64,000 nucleotides of DNA from Pseudomonas sp. C1C7 (GTDB lineage Bacteria > Pseudomonadota > Gammaproteobacteria > Pseudomonadales > Pseudomonadaceae): the NCBI RefSeq assembly GCF_013359595.1, contig NZ_JABFMP010000005.1:124001-188000 (forward strand), given 5' to 3'. The notes beneath the pieces are model-generated. The model saw only the letters and a list, made by a program, of their open reading frames with translations. It was not told the DNA's origin and made no database searches. The position numbers were made by a program, and so were the translations under genes. Of the stretch, positions 9,261 through 18,528 are shown in pieces; position 1 is the first letter of the stretch, and every line of letters begins with the position of its first letter.

Positions 9261-9731
9261 GTGGCAGACAAACGCTACAGCTGCATCGGTTTGTACAACC
9301 CCAAATCACCGGAGAACGTCGGTTCCGTGATGCGCGCCGCTGGCTGTTATGGCGTGGCGTCGGTGTTCTACACCGGCAAGCGCTATGAGCGCGCCGCCGA
9401 CTTCGTCACCGATACCAAGCGCGTCCACTACGACATCCCGCTGATCGGCATCGACGACCTGAAAAAGATCCTGCCGCTCAATTGCGTACCGGTTGCCGTG
9501 GAGCTGGTCGAGGGCGCCCGCCCGCTTCCCGAGTACACCCACCCGGACCGCGCGCTGTACATCTTCGGCCCGGAAGACGGCTCGCTCGACAAGGAAATCC
9601 GCGACTGGTGCGAAGACGTGGTCTACATCCCCACCACCGGCTGCATGAACCTGGCTGCCACGGTCAACGTCGTGCTTTACGATCGCATGGCCAAGGGCCT
9701 GAATACCCGCTCGGGGCCGAAATTCCGCTGA
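9261..9731 (+). CDS. SPOUT-family RNA 2'-O-methyltransferase (TrmH/SpoU-like)
   Basis: 156 residues covering only the knotted SPOUT catalytic domain. Motif 1 is LYNPKSPENVGSVMRAAGCYG, motif 2 IFGPEDGSLDKEI and motif 3 CMNLAATVNVVLYDRM, which together form the SAM-binding knot. The RNA target cannot be told from sequence. The start is GTG at 9261, since the conserved KRYSCIGLYNPK follows at once and AAAGG lies upstream. Confidence 0.85.
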   Translation: MADKRYSCIGLYNPKSPENVGSVMRAAGCYGVASVFYTGKRYERAADFVTDTKRVHYDIPLIGIDDLKKILPLNCVPVAVELVEGARPLPEYTHPDRALYIFGPEDGSLDKEIRDWCEDVVYIPTTGCMNLAATVNVVLYDRMAKGLNTRSGPKFR

Positions 9732-9820
9732 TTTGCGCAACATTGGATGGAACGAGCGGGCAAGATCGGCAGTCAGCTTGAATATCGACCTACCAAAGCC
9801 CCACTGCCTGGAGACAGATC

Positions 9821-10192
9821 ATGAGCGAACTCAAACGCGTAGAACGCATCGATTCCACCCCGTTCCAGAGCCCTTCGGAGCACAACGTTCAGGGCTGGGA
9901 ACGCCTAGGCTCCCTGGCCGGTGGCGTGGTAATGGTCGGCAAGGGCCTGCGTCGTGGCGGTATCTTCGGCTTGATTCAGGTGGCCATCGGCGGCGTCGCC
10001 CTGGCTCGCGGCATCACCGGCCATAGCTCGGCGAAAAGCCTGCTGGAGAAAAGCCGTCAGGACATGAACAACGTGCGGGCGAAGATTCAGCGGGCGGGTG
10101 AAGAACTGAGCCAGTTGAAGGCCAATGCCGAGGCGGCGACCAGGACGGCGACGGTTACCGGCAATGATTCGTTGAAATCGCCTAAACCGTAA
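9821..10192 (+). CDS. DUF2892-like small membrane protein
   Basis: 123 residues. The segment from about 25 to 65 (ERLGSLAGGVVMVGKGLRRG, then a GLIQVAIGGVALARGITGH helix) resembles the YgaP-type DUF2892 membrane hairpin. A basic helical C-terminal tail with coiled-coil character follows (KSRQDMNNVRAKIQRAGEEL). Function unknown. A REPIN follows immediately. Confidence 0.7.
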   Translation: MSELKRVERIDSTPFQSPSEHNVQGWERLGSLAGGVVMVGKGLRRGGIFGLIQVAIGGVALARGITGHSSAKSLLEKSRQDMNNVRAKIQRAGEELSQLKANAEAATRTATVTGNDSLKSPKP

Positions 10193-10197
10193 AAGCG

Positions 10198-10274
10198 AAA
10201 AGATCGCAGCCTGCGGCAGCTCCTGTACAGGTTTCGAATTTCCCTGCAGGAGCTGCCGCAGGCTGCGATCTTTT
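10198..10274. repeat. REPIN (AGATCGCAGCCTGCGGCAGC family)
   Basis: Near-perfect inverted repeat: AGATCGCAGCCTGCGGCAGC on the left and GCTGCCGCAGGCTGCGATCT on the right, with a short non-conserved loop. It lies between two convergent genes and could end transcription from either side, because both ends abut A/T runs. Confidence 0.9.
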
Positions 10275-10279
10275 GATCT

Positions 10280-11515
10280 TTATTGCAGTAAATCAGTGTC
10301 CAGCACCTTGGAAGAATCCCCGATCACGCTCTCACTGAGCTGAACGAATTCCTTGGTATCCAGGCTTCCCAACCGCATCGCCCCGCGCAGCACATCATCC
10401 AGCGAACGCTTGTTGCGGGTCTTCAGGCGAATCTCGCGGTCCAGCTCCTGCATCAGCACCACGGCCTTGGCGATCTGCGCCGGGCTGACCTGTTCGCTGC
10501 GCAAGGTGGTGACTTTCTGGCCGGCCTTGGTCAAGCGCTCCTGCAGACTCTGATAACGTTCATCGCTCATGCCGCCGGCGCGGCGCACCAGTTCGATGGC
10601 GTAGTACTCGGCGAAACCTTCGCTGATCCAGTCGCTGCGCTGCTTGTCGTTGATCCGTCCGAACAGCTGCGCCAATTCCCGCACCAGCGCGCTGCTGCCG
10701 CTTTCGCTGACCAGCGGCAAGTGAGTGTTCAGGTAAATCGACTCATGGGCCGCGAGGCTGCCGCGCCACATGGGATCGTTGGCGCCGACAATCAGCAGTT
10801 TGGTGGGATGGCGGTCATACACCGCTTGCACCTGCGGCCAGACGAACGTCAGCAGGGTCAGAACATCCATGCGCCGCATGCCCTGCCCCTGGGGCGAAGC
10901 CACGGTCACTTCGGTTTCCCCCAGGCGGGTACGGCGGCTGCCCAGGTTACCGGCGAGCATCCAGCCGGTCGGCCGGTCGAACAATCGGGAAACGTTGTCG
11001 ATGCGGAATTTGTTCTTGCCGATACGTGGCCAGGCGGTTTCGACGCTTTTCCAGCCGTTGGGCAATTCGAATTCCAGGCGTGACACCAACTCAATGCCGT
11101 CCTGCTGATCGAGCCGGGCCGGCGGCACCAGATCCTCACCGCGCAGCAGCGCCCAGTTCGGCGTCATGCGGGTGTCGAAGCTGCCGTTCTTGCGGGCGTG
11201 GCTGACGTGAACGCGGTAGGTCAGGCTGGCCTTGTCCGTGGCCGGGCGCCAGACGCCGCGGGCCTGCGCGCCCGGGGTCAGTTGCCACTGGCCGTCGGCC
11301 TTGAAATCGCTGTAGCGGCTGCCGTCGCCCAGGTCGAAATCCAGGCTGCGCACCGCCGAGCCCTGGGCCAGGGTCAGGCGCACTTCTGCCTGTTCACTTT
11401 GCGGCAACAAGCGCACGTGGTAATCCAGATCGACCTTCTTCGCCGCCCACACGGGCGAGCTCAGGGCCAGAAGCCCAACGACCAGCGCCCGCCGCCATCC
11501 CACAGCCATACACAC
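10280..11515 (-). CDS. Secreted M61-like gluzincin-fold protein with degenerate zinc site
   Basis: 411 residues with an N-terminal signal peptide (ALVVGLLALSSPVWA). The second half has the gluzincin aminopeptidase layout: the third-ligand helix is WISEGFAEYYA (Glu299). The position expected to hold HEXXH reads R279-E-L-A-Q283 (ALVRELAQLFGR). Both zinc histidines are therefore missing, while Glu280 and Glu299 are kept. It is probably a catalytically inactive, periplasmic substrate-binding relative of M61 peptidases. It starts 31 bases after the end of ycgN. Confidence 0.7.
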   Translation of the reverse strand: MCMAVGWRRALVVGLLALSSPVWAAKKVDLDYHVRLLPQSEQAEVRLTLAQGSAVRSLDFDLGDGSRYSDFKADGQWQLTPGAQARGVWRPATDKASLTYRVHVSHARKNGSFDTRMTPNWALLRGEDLVPPARLDQQDGIELVSRLEFELPNGWKSVETAWPRIGKNKFRIDNVSRLFDRPTGWMLAGNLGSRRTRLGETEVTVASPQGQGMRRMDVLTLLTFVWPQVQAVYDRHPTKLLIVGANDPMWRGSLAAHESIYLNTHLPLVSESGSSALVRELAQLFGRINDKQRSDWISEGFAEYYAIELVRRAGGMSDERYQSLQERLTKAGQKVTTLRSEQVSPAQIAKAVVLMQELDREIRLKTRNKRSLDDVLRGAMRLGSLDTKEFVQLSESVIGDSSKVLDTDLLQ

Positions 11516-11546
11516 TCCTTGGTGAAATCCGAACTCGTCGTGGCGA

Positions 11547-11996
11547 TCAACCCGCGCGGAAAATCAGATGATCTTCCCAGTCCTCTTCCGGCACGCTGCC
11601 TTCGGCCAGCATACGCCCGGACTGGGAGATACGTTCGTGATGCACAGCGTCGCGGTCGCCGCACACCAGGTGATGCCACAACGGCAGGTCCTTGCCCTCG
11701 CTGACCAGACGATAACCGCAGGTCGGCGGCAGCCATTTGAACTCATCGGCCTTGCCCGGGGTGAGCTGGATACAATCAGGCACCGAGGCGCGACGGTTCG
11801 GGTAATCGCTGCACTGGCAGGTTTTCAGGTCCAGCAGTTTGCAGGCGATGCGCGTGTAATAGACGCTGTTGTCTTCTTCGTCTTCGAGCTTTTGCAGGCA
11901 GCACAGACCACAGCCGTCACACAGCGATTCCCATTCCTCCTGATCGAGTTGATCGAGGGTTTTGCGTATCCAGAACGGTTCGACTTTGGCGGCCAT
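11547..11996 (-). CDS. ycgN: YcgN family cysteine-cluster protein (UPF0260)
   Basis: 149 residues. The hallmark cysteine cluster is present: [14 protein letters not shown], then [20 protein letters not shown], then PDCIQL, and a later PTCGYRL. These eight or more cysteines resemble the CxxCxxCC zinc/iron-sulfur cluster family. Function unproven. It is followed by the M61-like gene. Confidence 0.88.
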   Translation of the reverse strand: MAAKVEPFWIRKTLDQLDQEEWESLCDGCGLCCLQKLEDEEDNSVYYTRIACKLLDLKTCQCSDYPNRRASVPDCIQLTPGKADEFKWLPPTCGYRLVSEGKDLPLWHHLVCGDRDAVHHERISQSGRMLAEGSVPEEDWEDHLIFRAG

Positions 11997-12275
11997 GTCT
12001 CAAGCATCAACATCAGGTGGTGAAAAGGCCGCCAGTCTAGTGCCCAAGGCCCCCGGGGCCAAGCACTGGCGACTGCCGGTAGATCGGGACTTGTCAGTTT
12101 TTGCGCCGACCAGTAGCTTTGCCAGTCGCAAGGCGCCCTGCCCGCGTGCCATTAACGCTCGACCGCGTTGCATTACGGTGAATCGCCACGGCGCCCGACA
12201 AACCTCACTGCCCAGCTCAACTGCGCCCGCAGGTTTGCGACACCCTCACTTTCAAACGTAGCAAGGAATCTCTTG

Positions 12276-12869
12276 ATGAGTGCAAACCCGCGCATTGCCG
12301 ATTACGTCATCCATCCTCAGTTCACCGATCGCTGGTCGCCTCGCGCCTTCACCGGCGAAGCCATTCCCGTCGAAACCCTGCTGAGCTTCCTCGAAGCCGC
12401 GCGCTGGGCGCCATCGGCGTACAACTCGCAGCCATGGCGCTTTCTCTATGCCCGTCGCGACACGCCGAACTGGGAGCGTTACCTGGGCCTGCTGAACGAG
12501 TTCAACCGCAGCTGGGCGCAACACGCTTCGGCCCTGGTGATCGTGATCTCGAAAACAACCTTCACCGCCCCCGGCGCCAGCGAAGAAACCCCGGCCCTGT
12601 GGCACACCTTCGACACCGGTTCCGCCTGGGGTCACCTGGCGCTGCAGGCGAGCATCAGCGGCTGGCACACCCACGGCATGGCCGGTTTCGACCAGGAGCT
12701 GACCCGCAAGACGTTGAACATTCCAGAAGGTTATGCGCTGCACGCCGCCGTGGCGATCGGCAAGCTGGGGGACAAGGCATCGCTGGCCGAGTACCTGCAA
12801 GCCCGTGAAGAGCCGAGCCCGCGTCGTCCGTTGAGCGAACTGGCTGCCGAGGGTGATTTCACCCTGTAA
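12276..12869 (+). CDS. Nitroreductase family protein
   Basis: 197-residue FMN-dependent nitroreductase fold. The N-terminal TDRWSPRAFTGEAIP and FLEAARWAPSAYNSQPWRF form the FMN phosphate and ring-contact region; DTGSAWGHLALQAS is the central helix and AVAIGKLGD the C-terminal strand. Physiological substrate unknown. The ATG at 12276 is used, with AAGGAATC upstream; the open frame extends further upstream without family similarity. The 279 bases upstream hold no other recognisable gene. Confidence 0.85.
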   Translation: MSANPRIADYVIHPQFTDRWSPRAFTGEAIPVETLLSFLEAARWAPSAYNSQPWRFLYARRDTPNWERYLGLLNEFNRSWAQHASALVIVISKTTFTAPGASEETPALWHTFDTGSAWGHLALQASISGWHTHGMAGFDQELTRKTLNIPEGYALHAAVAIGKLGDKASLAEYLQAREEPSPRRPLSELAAEGDFTL

Positions 12870-12872
12870 AAG

Positions 12873-12949
12873 CAAAAGATCGCAGCCTTCGGCAGCTCCT
12901 GCAGGTGTACACATGACCCTGTAGGAGCTGCCGCAGGCTGCGATCTTTT
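12873..12949. repeat. REPIN (AGATCGCAGCC family)
   Basis: AGATCGCAGCCTTCGGCAGC on the left and GCTGCCGCAGGCTGCGATCT on the right, with one arm in the TTCGG and the other in the TGCGG variant. It separates the convergent nitroreductase and dehydrogenase genes. Confidence 0.88.
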
Positions 12950-12958
12950 CGCCCGCGT

Positions 12959-13891
12959 TCAATACCCGCGATTGAAATCCACTTCCCCGCGCAACCCCTC
13001 ACCCGCCTGATAAGCCCGCAGGTTCTCGACAAACAGTGTCGTCATCAACGATGGTGAAGTCGGCGCCGAGCTGTGTCCGGTCAGCAGCAGGCCCCAGGCC
13101 GTCCAGAACGGGTGACGTTGCGGCAGCGGCTCCTGACGGCAGACATCGATCACCGCGCCCGCCAGATGCCCTTCCTTCAAGGCGGCCACCAGGTCCGCAT
13201 CGACCACCGCCACACCGCGACCCGCGTTGATGAACAACCCGGTCGGCTTGAACTGCTTGAACAGCGCCGCATCGTAGATATCGTGGGTGTTCGGCGTATT
13301 TGGCAGCAGGTTAACCACGTAATCCACTTGCCCCACCAATCGCGGCAAATCTTCCAGGGACCCGACCTCGATAAACGGTGCCTGCTCGCGGGCTTCGCTG
13401 GCGACGCCATACAACTCCACACCGAAAGGTACCAGGAACTGCGCCACGGTCTGGCCGATGTCGCCGGTACCCACGATCAGCACCTTGCGCCCGGCCAGGC
13501 TCTGGCCATGACGATTGTCCCACTTGCGCTCGACCTGGCTGACCAGCCGCGCCAGTACTTCCCGTTCATGACCGAGCATGTAGGTGAGCACGTATTCGGC
13601 CATGACCTGACCGAAGATCCCCACGGCGCGGGTCAATCGATAGTCACGCGGCAGGCCCTCGGCGAGCAGCGGCGTGATGCCGGCCCAGGTCGATTGCATC
13701 CATTGCGGTTGATGGCCCTGGCGCAACAGTGTGGCCAAAAGATCGGGCTGGCCGAGCCAGACCGGACACTCGGCGGCCTGCCGGGAAAGTTCAGCGGAGT
13801 CGCCGCTGGTCAGTACTTCAACGTCCGGCGCGGCCTCACGCAATAGCTGGAAGTAGACAGGATGGTCGTGTTCGGCAATCAGAACGCGCAT
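12959..13891 (-). CDS. D-2-hydroxyacid dehydrogenase (glyoxylate/hydroxypyruvate reductase type)
   Basis: 310-residue NAD(P)-dependent 2-hydroxyacid dehydrogenase. The dinucleotide site is GTGDIG at 141-146. The catalytic residues expected in the family are Arg225 (NAGRGV), Glu254 (CRQEPLP) and His273 (TGHSSAPT). The short N-terminal half and GHSSAPT motif fit the GhrA-like subgroup that reduces glyoxylate or hydroxypyruvate. Substrate is inferred. It is a single gene. Confidence 0.85.
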   Translation of the reverse strand: MRVLIAEHDHPVYFQLLREAAPDVEVLTSGDSAELSRQAAECPVWLGQPDLLATLLRQGHQPQWMQSTWAGITPLLAEGLPRDYRLTRAVGIFGQVMAEYVLTYMLGHEREVLARLVSQVERKWDNRHGQSLAGRKVLIVGTGDIGQTVAQFLVPFGVELYGVASEAREQAPFIEVGSLEDLPRLVGQVDYVVNLLPNTPNTHDIYDAALFKQFKPTGLFINAGRGVAVVDADLVAALKEGHLAGAVIDVCRQEPLPQRHPFWTAWGLLLTGHSSAPTSPSLMTTLFVENLRAYQAGEGLRGEVDFNRGY

Positions 13892-14011
13892 GCTTCAACC
13901 TTTCAAAAAAGCGCTGCAGACAACCGCGGACGCCCTTTTGCTGCGCGTCGCGGCCATCGCCAAAATCATTCCAGAATGTCACAAGGGCCCTGAACAGAGC
14001 CTGTCGGCCGG

Positions 14012-14305
14012 TTAAACCGGGTCGTTGCGTCGCAGCAACTCTTCTGGCAGGTGCTCGATGTATTCCTCTTCGGCGGGCGGCATTTGCAGGTGATAGCCCT
14101 GCTTTTCAAGGTTCGCCAGCACGACGCCGATGTCCTCGCGCGACAGTTTGCGCTCGGGGGTCAGCACCAGGTCGAAAGCGTGGATGGCTTTGCCGAAGGC
14201 GGCCATCAGGGCTTCGGGAACGCGCTCCAGTGCATCGCTTTTGAGCACATAGAGGTACATCTCGTTTTTCTTCGAACTGCGGTAGATGGAGCAGATATGT
14301 TTCAA
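14012..14305 (-). CDS. ycgL: YcgL domain protein
   Basis: 97 residues covering a single YcgL domain ([47 protein letters not shown]). Conserved across gamma-proteobacteria, usually beside rnd as here. The start ATG overlaps the RNase D stop by four bases (ATGA), which implies translational coupling. Confidence 0.9.
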   Translation of the reverse strand: MKHICSIYRSSKKNEMYLYVLKSDALERVPEALMAAFGKAIHAFDLVLTPERKLSREDIGVVLANLEKQGYHLQMPPAEEEYIEHLPEELLRRNDPV

Positions 14306-15435
14306 GGCTGTTCTCCGGCGGTGGCCAGGCTGTCGAGCAGCGCCTGGCCCATCAATTCGCGGCGCCAGCCACGCAGCGAATCAGGCAATTGATAGGGACC
14401 ATTGGGGAAGCCGCTCTTGAGCAGGGCTTCCAGGGTTTTCTTGCGCAGCATCACCTCTGGCGCGATGTCCAGGCGCTCGGCCTCGGCCTGGCCGATGGCT
14501 TTCATCTGCTTGAGCAGCGCGGCGGCGTCCACCGGCAGCGGCTCCGGCACGGCGGGCGGCCACTGATCGGGCGGCAGACTGCCGGAGCGCTTGATCAGAT
14601 CGAGCAGAAACTCGCCGTCCTGACGCACGGTGCGCGGATGCATGTCTTCGATTTTCGCCAGGGCGCCAAGGTTGTCCGGCTGGGTGCGAGCCAGTGGCCA
14701 CAGCGAGTGTTCGCGAATGATGCGGTTACGCGGCAGGTCACGGACGCGCGCCTGGGTTTCACGCCAGGCGCAGAGCTCACGCAACACGGCAAGTTGTGCG
14801 CGGGACAGTTTCCACGCCAGTTTGGCGTCACGATAGACCTCGTAAGGATCGGTCTCGCGGCGCAGGTTGGCCACCAGCTCCGCGCCATCCTCCAGGACCC
14901 AGGCATATTTGTCGTCGGACAGCTTCGGACGCAGCTGTACGAAAACTTCGGCCAGGTGCAGCGCGTCTTCGGCGGCGTAGCTGATCTGGGTGTCGGACAG
15001 CGGGCGTTGCAGCCAGTCGGAACGGGTTTCGCCCTTGGGCAGCTCGATGCCGAGCACTTCCTGCACCAGGCGCGAATAGCCCATGGAAAAACCCAGGTTC
15101 AGGTAAGCGGCGGCCAGTTGCGTATCGAACAGTGGCGCCGGCAGGCTACCGGTGAGGCGCAGGAGGACTTCAAGGTCTTCGCTGCAAGCGTGCAGGACTT
15201 TGACCACCGCGCGGTTTTCCAGCAGCGCGGCCAGGGGCTGCCAGTTGTCGATGGTCAGTGGATCGATCAGGTAAGCGCGCGAGCCATCGCCCACCTGCAA
15301 CAGGCCGGCGATCGGATAGAAGGTGTCGACCCGCATGAATTCGGTGTCGAGGGCAACGTAGGGCAATTGCTGCCATTCGGCGCAATGCCGGCCGAGGCTA
15401 TCGTTGTCGCGAATCCAGTGAATTTCGATGGCCAC
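14302..15435 (-). CDS. rnd: Ribonuclease D
   Basis: 377-residue 3'-5' exoribonuclease used in tRNA 3'-end maturation. The DEDD-y exonuclease motifs are [14 protein letters not shown] (Asp30, Glu32), [13 protein letters not shown] and [12 protein letters not shown]; an HRDC helical domain follows from about residue 210. The GTG at 15433-15435, with GGGAGA upstream, gives the usual family length of about 375, so the longer open frame starting near 15534 is rejected. Confidence 0.92.
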   Translation of the reverse strand: MAIEIHWIRDNDSLGRHCAEWQQLPYVALDTEFMRVDTFYPIAGLLQVGDGSRAYLIDPLTIDNWQPLAALLENRAVVKVLHACSEDLEVLLRLTGSLPAPLFDTQLAAAYLNLGFSMGYSRLVQEVLGIELPKGETRSDWLQRPLSDTQISYAAEDALHLAEVFVQLRPKLSDDKYAWVLEDGAELVANLRRETDPYEVYRDAKLAWKLSRAQLAVLRELCAWRETQARVRDLPRNRIIREHSLWPLARTQPDNLGALAKIEDMHPRTVRQDGEFLLDLIKRSGSLPPDQWPPAVPEPLPVDAAALLKQMKAIGQAEAERLDIAPEVMLRKKTLEALLKSGFPNGPYQLPDSLRGWRRELMGQALLDSLATAGEQP

Positions 15436-15558
15436 ACGGCTCTCCCTTGAAGAATGGCGCGCAGTATATATCGCCTCCGGCGATTTCCGCGCATCCACTG
15501 AACGAGAGCGTCTGCGAAAATACCTGATTAACAAAAAGAATAGTCTGACAAAGCAGGG

Positions 15559-16218
15559 TTAGCCGATCTTACAGAGCACGTAAACCCGCATCGGCGAGCA
15601 GGCTGGAAAGAAGTCCTGAAGGCTGAGCACACGGAAACCGGCCTGCCTGAATTCAGCCTCCACCTGCGCTGTGCAGGGCAGTGATCGGCCGGCAAGCCTC
15701 TCTATGTCCGTATGCCTGGCCTTGAAACGACCGCCAACCCGGACCGCTACGATGACCGTGTCGCGGCTGACCCGGTGAAATTCGCCGAGCATCGCCAGAC
15801 GATGCTCGGGGTTGGACAGATGCTGAAACAGATGCATGCAAAAAATGCTGTCCACCGCATTTTCCGACAGCCCGATGGTGAAGGCGGAACTTTGAAAAGT
15901 CCTGATCCGCTTCAGCAGGCTTTGGGAATGGTGGGTCCGGGCATGGTCGAGAATGCCCTGGGAGGGATCGGTGGCGAGAATCACCCGGTTGGCATGTTCG
16001 GCCAGCACCGGCCACAGGCGCCCGACGCCACAGGCCACATCGAGAATCAGACCCGGCTCACCCGCGACCTTCAGCGCATGGCGCACCAGTTGCTGCTCGC
16101 GCCATAACGCCAGGCGCCCACTCAGACTCTGCGCCCGAGGCTGCAAGCAGACGCGGGCATGCTCCTGGTCGTAGCGCCGGGCAAACTCGAGCTCGATGGC
16201 CGTGAGGGACTGGGGCAT
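15559..16218 (-). CDS. Class I SAM-dependent methyltransferase
   Basis: 219 residues with a Rossmann methyltransferase fold. Motif I is ILDVACGVGRLWP (residues 58-70), then VILATDPSQGILDHAR; the catalytic-face strand is DSIFCMHLFQHLS. The substrate is unknown. It begins 8 bases after the phosphoethanolamine transferase stop in the same direction, so the two form an operon and it may act on an envelope or lipid substrate (inference). A TTG start that overlaps the upstream TGA is possible but less likely than ATG at 16216-16218. Confidence 0.8.
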   Translation of the reverse strand: MPQSLTAIELEFARRYDQEHARVCLQPRAQSLSGRLALWREQQLVRHALKVAGEPGLILDVACGVGRLWPVLAEHANRVILATDPSQGILDHARTHHSQSLLKRIRTFQSSAFTIGLSENAVDSIFCMHLFQHLSNPEHRLAMLGEFHRVSRDTVIVAVRVGGRFKARHTDIERLAGRSLPCTAQVEAEFRQAGFRVLSLQDFFPACSPMRVYVLCKIG

Positions 16219-16226
16219 GGGTGCGT

Positions 16227-17876
16227 TCAATCCTTGGCCAGCACGCCGTCGATCACCGCCCCGCGACATCCGGCGAACATGTCCAGATCCTGGTTGTAAA
16301 CCTTGCTGTTGACCTCCAGCAGACCCAGCATCGAATGGAACAGGTTGTCCTGGCTCAGGGGCTTTTCACGGCTCAGTTGCAGGCAATGGGTGTCCACTGA
16401 ATACGACTTCTGATAGCTGTCGGAGAACCAGGCCAGCATCGCCACATGTTTCTGTTGTTCCGGCGCCAGCATGTAAGGCGTGCCGTGCAGGAACAGGTTG
16501 TATTCACCCAGGGATTCGCCGTGGTCCGACAGATACAGCATCGCGGTGTCCACCTTTTCCTGGTTGCTGCGCAAGATATCGATCAGGCTCGACAGCACAT
16601 GGTCGGTATAGACGAGCGTGTTGTCGTAACCGTTGACGATACTTTCGCGACTGCAATTGTTCAGCGCATTACTTTCACAGACCGGAGTGAAGTGTTCGTA
16701 TTCTTTCGGATAACGCTTGAAGTATTCAGGGCCGTGGCTGCCCATCTGGTGCAATACCAACACGGTGTCCTTATCCAGGTTATCGATGAAGTGCTGCAGG
16801 CCTTGCAACAGGATCTCGTCGCGGCACTCACTGTTGGCACACAGCGTCGGGTCTTTCAGGTTGCTGACATCTTGCAGAGTGACGCGATCGCATGTGCCTT
16901 TGCAGCCGGACTGGTTATCGCGCCAGATAACATCCAGGCCCGCACGCTTGAGCACGTCCAGCAGACCTTCTTCATTCTTCGCCTTGCTGGCGTTGTAATC
17001 CTTGCGCCCCATGTTGGAGAACATGCAGGGAACAGACACAGCGGTCTCGGTACCGCAGGAACTCACATCGGTGAACGCGATCAGGCCGGCTTCCTTGTTC
17101 AGTTTTGGCGTGGTGTCACGGTCGTAACCAAGAACGCCGAAGTTCTCCGCCCGGGCACTTTCCCCCACCACCAGCACCGTCAGGGACTTGCGGCTGCGAT
17201 TTTGCACGGCTGGATTGCGCTGGGCATCTTCACCTATTTTGACAAAGGGCTGCTGAGCGGAGGCTACCTGTTCACGCAAATACCCGAACGAGGCGCCAAT
17301 GTAGTTGCTCGGCACTACCATCAGGCGCAATTCATGGTGATTGCGAAACAACGAAGAAAGTCCCTGGTAGTTAACCAGCGCTACACCGCCAATAACCGCA
17401 ACCGATGCAAAGGTCACCAGAACTTTACTTAACAGCTCACGGTGCCAGCGACGGAAGTTGATCGGTGTTTTCCACACCAACCAGGAAGGCAGAACACCCA
17501 ATATCAAAATATAGCCAAGCAACTTCAACGACAGTAAATCGCGCACTTCGGTCGCGTTGGTTTCGGCAAAGTTGCGAAACATGCCGGCGTCGATCAATAC
17601 ACCGTACTGGCTCATGAAGTAAGCCACGCCGGCGCTGATCATGAACAGCAGCGTCAGGACCGGCTTCATCACAGGCCGAAACGCCAGCAACGTGAGCACG
17701 ATGTTGAAGGCGGCGAGGATCATCGCGCCGAACGCCACGCGCATCACCACGCCCTTTCCGTCGGCGGCAGTGATTTCAAACAGGTGCTGCCACAACACGA
17801 AATTGAAGGCAGTCAATAAAAAGGCGCTGGCAATCAGCGTCACCCACTCCGGGCGCACGGCTTTAATCTTCAACAT
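16227..17876 (-). CDS. eptA: Lipid A phosphoethanolamine transferase (EptA family)
   Basis: 549 residues. Five N-terminal membrane helices (about 10-170) anchor a periplasmic sulfatase-fold domain that moves phosphoethanolamine to lipid A phosphate, which lowers polymyxin binding in homologues. Metal and catalytic residues include Glu239 (VVGESAR), Thr276 (SSCGTETAVS) and YLSDHGESLGE. Many paired cysteines (CKGTC, CANSEC) suit a periplasmic domain. The ATG at 17874-17876 fits the family length near 547. No two-component system adjoins it here. Confidence 0.9.
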   Translation of the reverse strand: MLKIKAVRPEWVTLIASAFLLTAFNFVLWQHLFEITAADGKGVVMRVAFGAMILAAFNIVLTLLAFRPVMKPVLTLLFMISAGVAYFMSQYGVLIDAGMFRNFAETNATEVRDLLSLKLLGYILILGVLPSWLVWKTPINFRRWHRELLSKVLVTFASVAVIGGVALVNYQGLSSLFRNHHELRLMVVPSNYIGASFGYLREQVASAQQPFVKIGEDAQRNPAVQNRSRKSLTVLVVGESARAENFGVLGYDRDTTPKLNKEAGLIAFTDVSSCGTETAVSVPCMFSNMGRKDYNASKAKNEEGLLDVLKRAGLDVIWRDNQSGCKGTCDRVTLQDVSNLKDPTLCANSECRDEILLQGLQHFIDNLDKDTVLVLHQMGSHGPEYFKRYPKEYEHFTPVCESNALNNCSRESIVNGYDNTLVYTDHVLSSLIDILRSNQEKVDTAMLYLSDHGESLGEYNLFLHGTPYMLAPEQQKHVAMLAWFSDSYQKSYSVDTHCLQLSREKPLSQDNLFHSMLGLLEVNSKVYNQDLDMFAGCRGAVIDGVLAKD

Positions 17877-17976
17877 GGCAATCGGCTGTTCCTGAAAAGA
17901 AGTGCCGCCGATAAATGTGAAAATTTCATTTACCGCGACAGCACTAATTCTGGGCAGCCGACCATCAATTTTTTGT

Positions 17977-18004
17977 GAAAAAGAAGCCAACGATTAGTTG
18001 GCTT
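17977..18004 (-). terminator. Rho-independent terminator after the CHMI gene
   Basis: AAGCCAAC and GTTGGCTT pair perfectly around GATTA. On the minus strand the stem is followed by CTTTTTCAC, so it would end the transcript of the CHMI gene before eptA. Confidence 0.7.
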
Positions 18005-18093
18005 GGGGAATTGCAGTGAAACTTTTGAATTATTTGAGAACTGTTCAGCATTGATTCAGCTCTCGCGGGACGAGCCTGCTCGCCCCTGCCTGT

Positions 18094-18459
18094 TCAGACG
18101 CCAATGGCTGTCTTGGTATACGACTCGCGGTCGATATCGAGAATTTCCACGCACAGCTGGACTTCCACGCCCGCCGGCCATTCACACAGATCCTTCACCA
18201 CCGCCAACAGGCTTTCGGACAGCTGCTGCTTGATCTGCGGCGAACGCCCGCTAAGAAGCGCCAGCTTCACATGCACGAACGCCCGCTCCGCCATTGCCGT
18301 GCCGACCTTGAATGTCTCGACCTTCACCGCACGACTCTTGATGTCGAATTCGGCACCGAACTGCCCGGACCCCACCAGCGTGTTGTTAAGTCGCATCAAG
18401 GCGACATCGGCATTGAGCTCGGGCAGGTTGGCGGTGTATTCCAGGTGCAGGTGAGGCAT
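18094..18459 (-). CDS. 5-carboxymethyl-2-hydroxymuconate Delta-isomerase (CHMI/HpcD)
   Basis: 121 residues of the tautomerase superfamily. MPHLHLEYTANL leaves the catalytic Pro at the N-terminus after Met removal. AFVHVKLALLSGRS and EVQLCVEILDIDRESY match the CHMI family, which isomerises CHM in the homoprotocatechuate pathway. No other hpc genes are nearby, so a different enol substrate is possible. It ends about 90 bases upstream of a terminator. Confidence 0.85.
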   Translation of the reverse strand: MPHLHLEYTANLPELNADVALMRLNNTLVGSGQFGAEFDIKSRAVKVETFKVGTAMAERAFVHVKLALLSGRSPQIKQQLSESLLAVVKDLCEWPAGVEVQLCVEILDIDRESYTKTAIGV

Positions 18460-18528
18460 GACGTGACTCCTGTTGTTCGCTTAAAAGCTCGGTGAAAAGT
18501 GGCTACATATAACATGCTGCAGTTCAGG

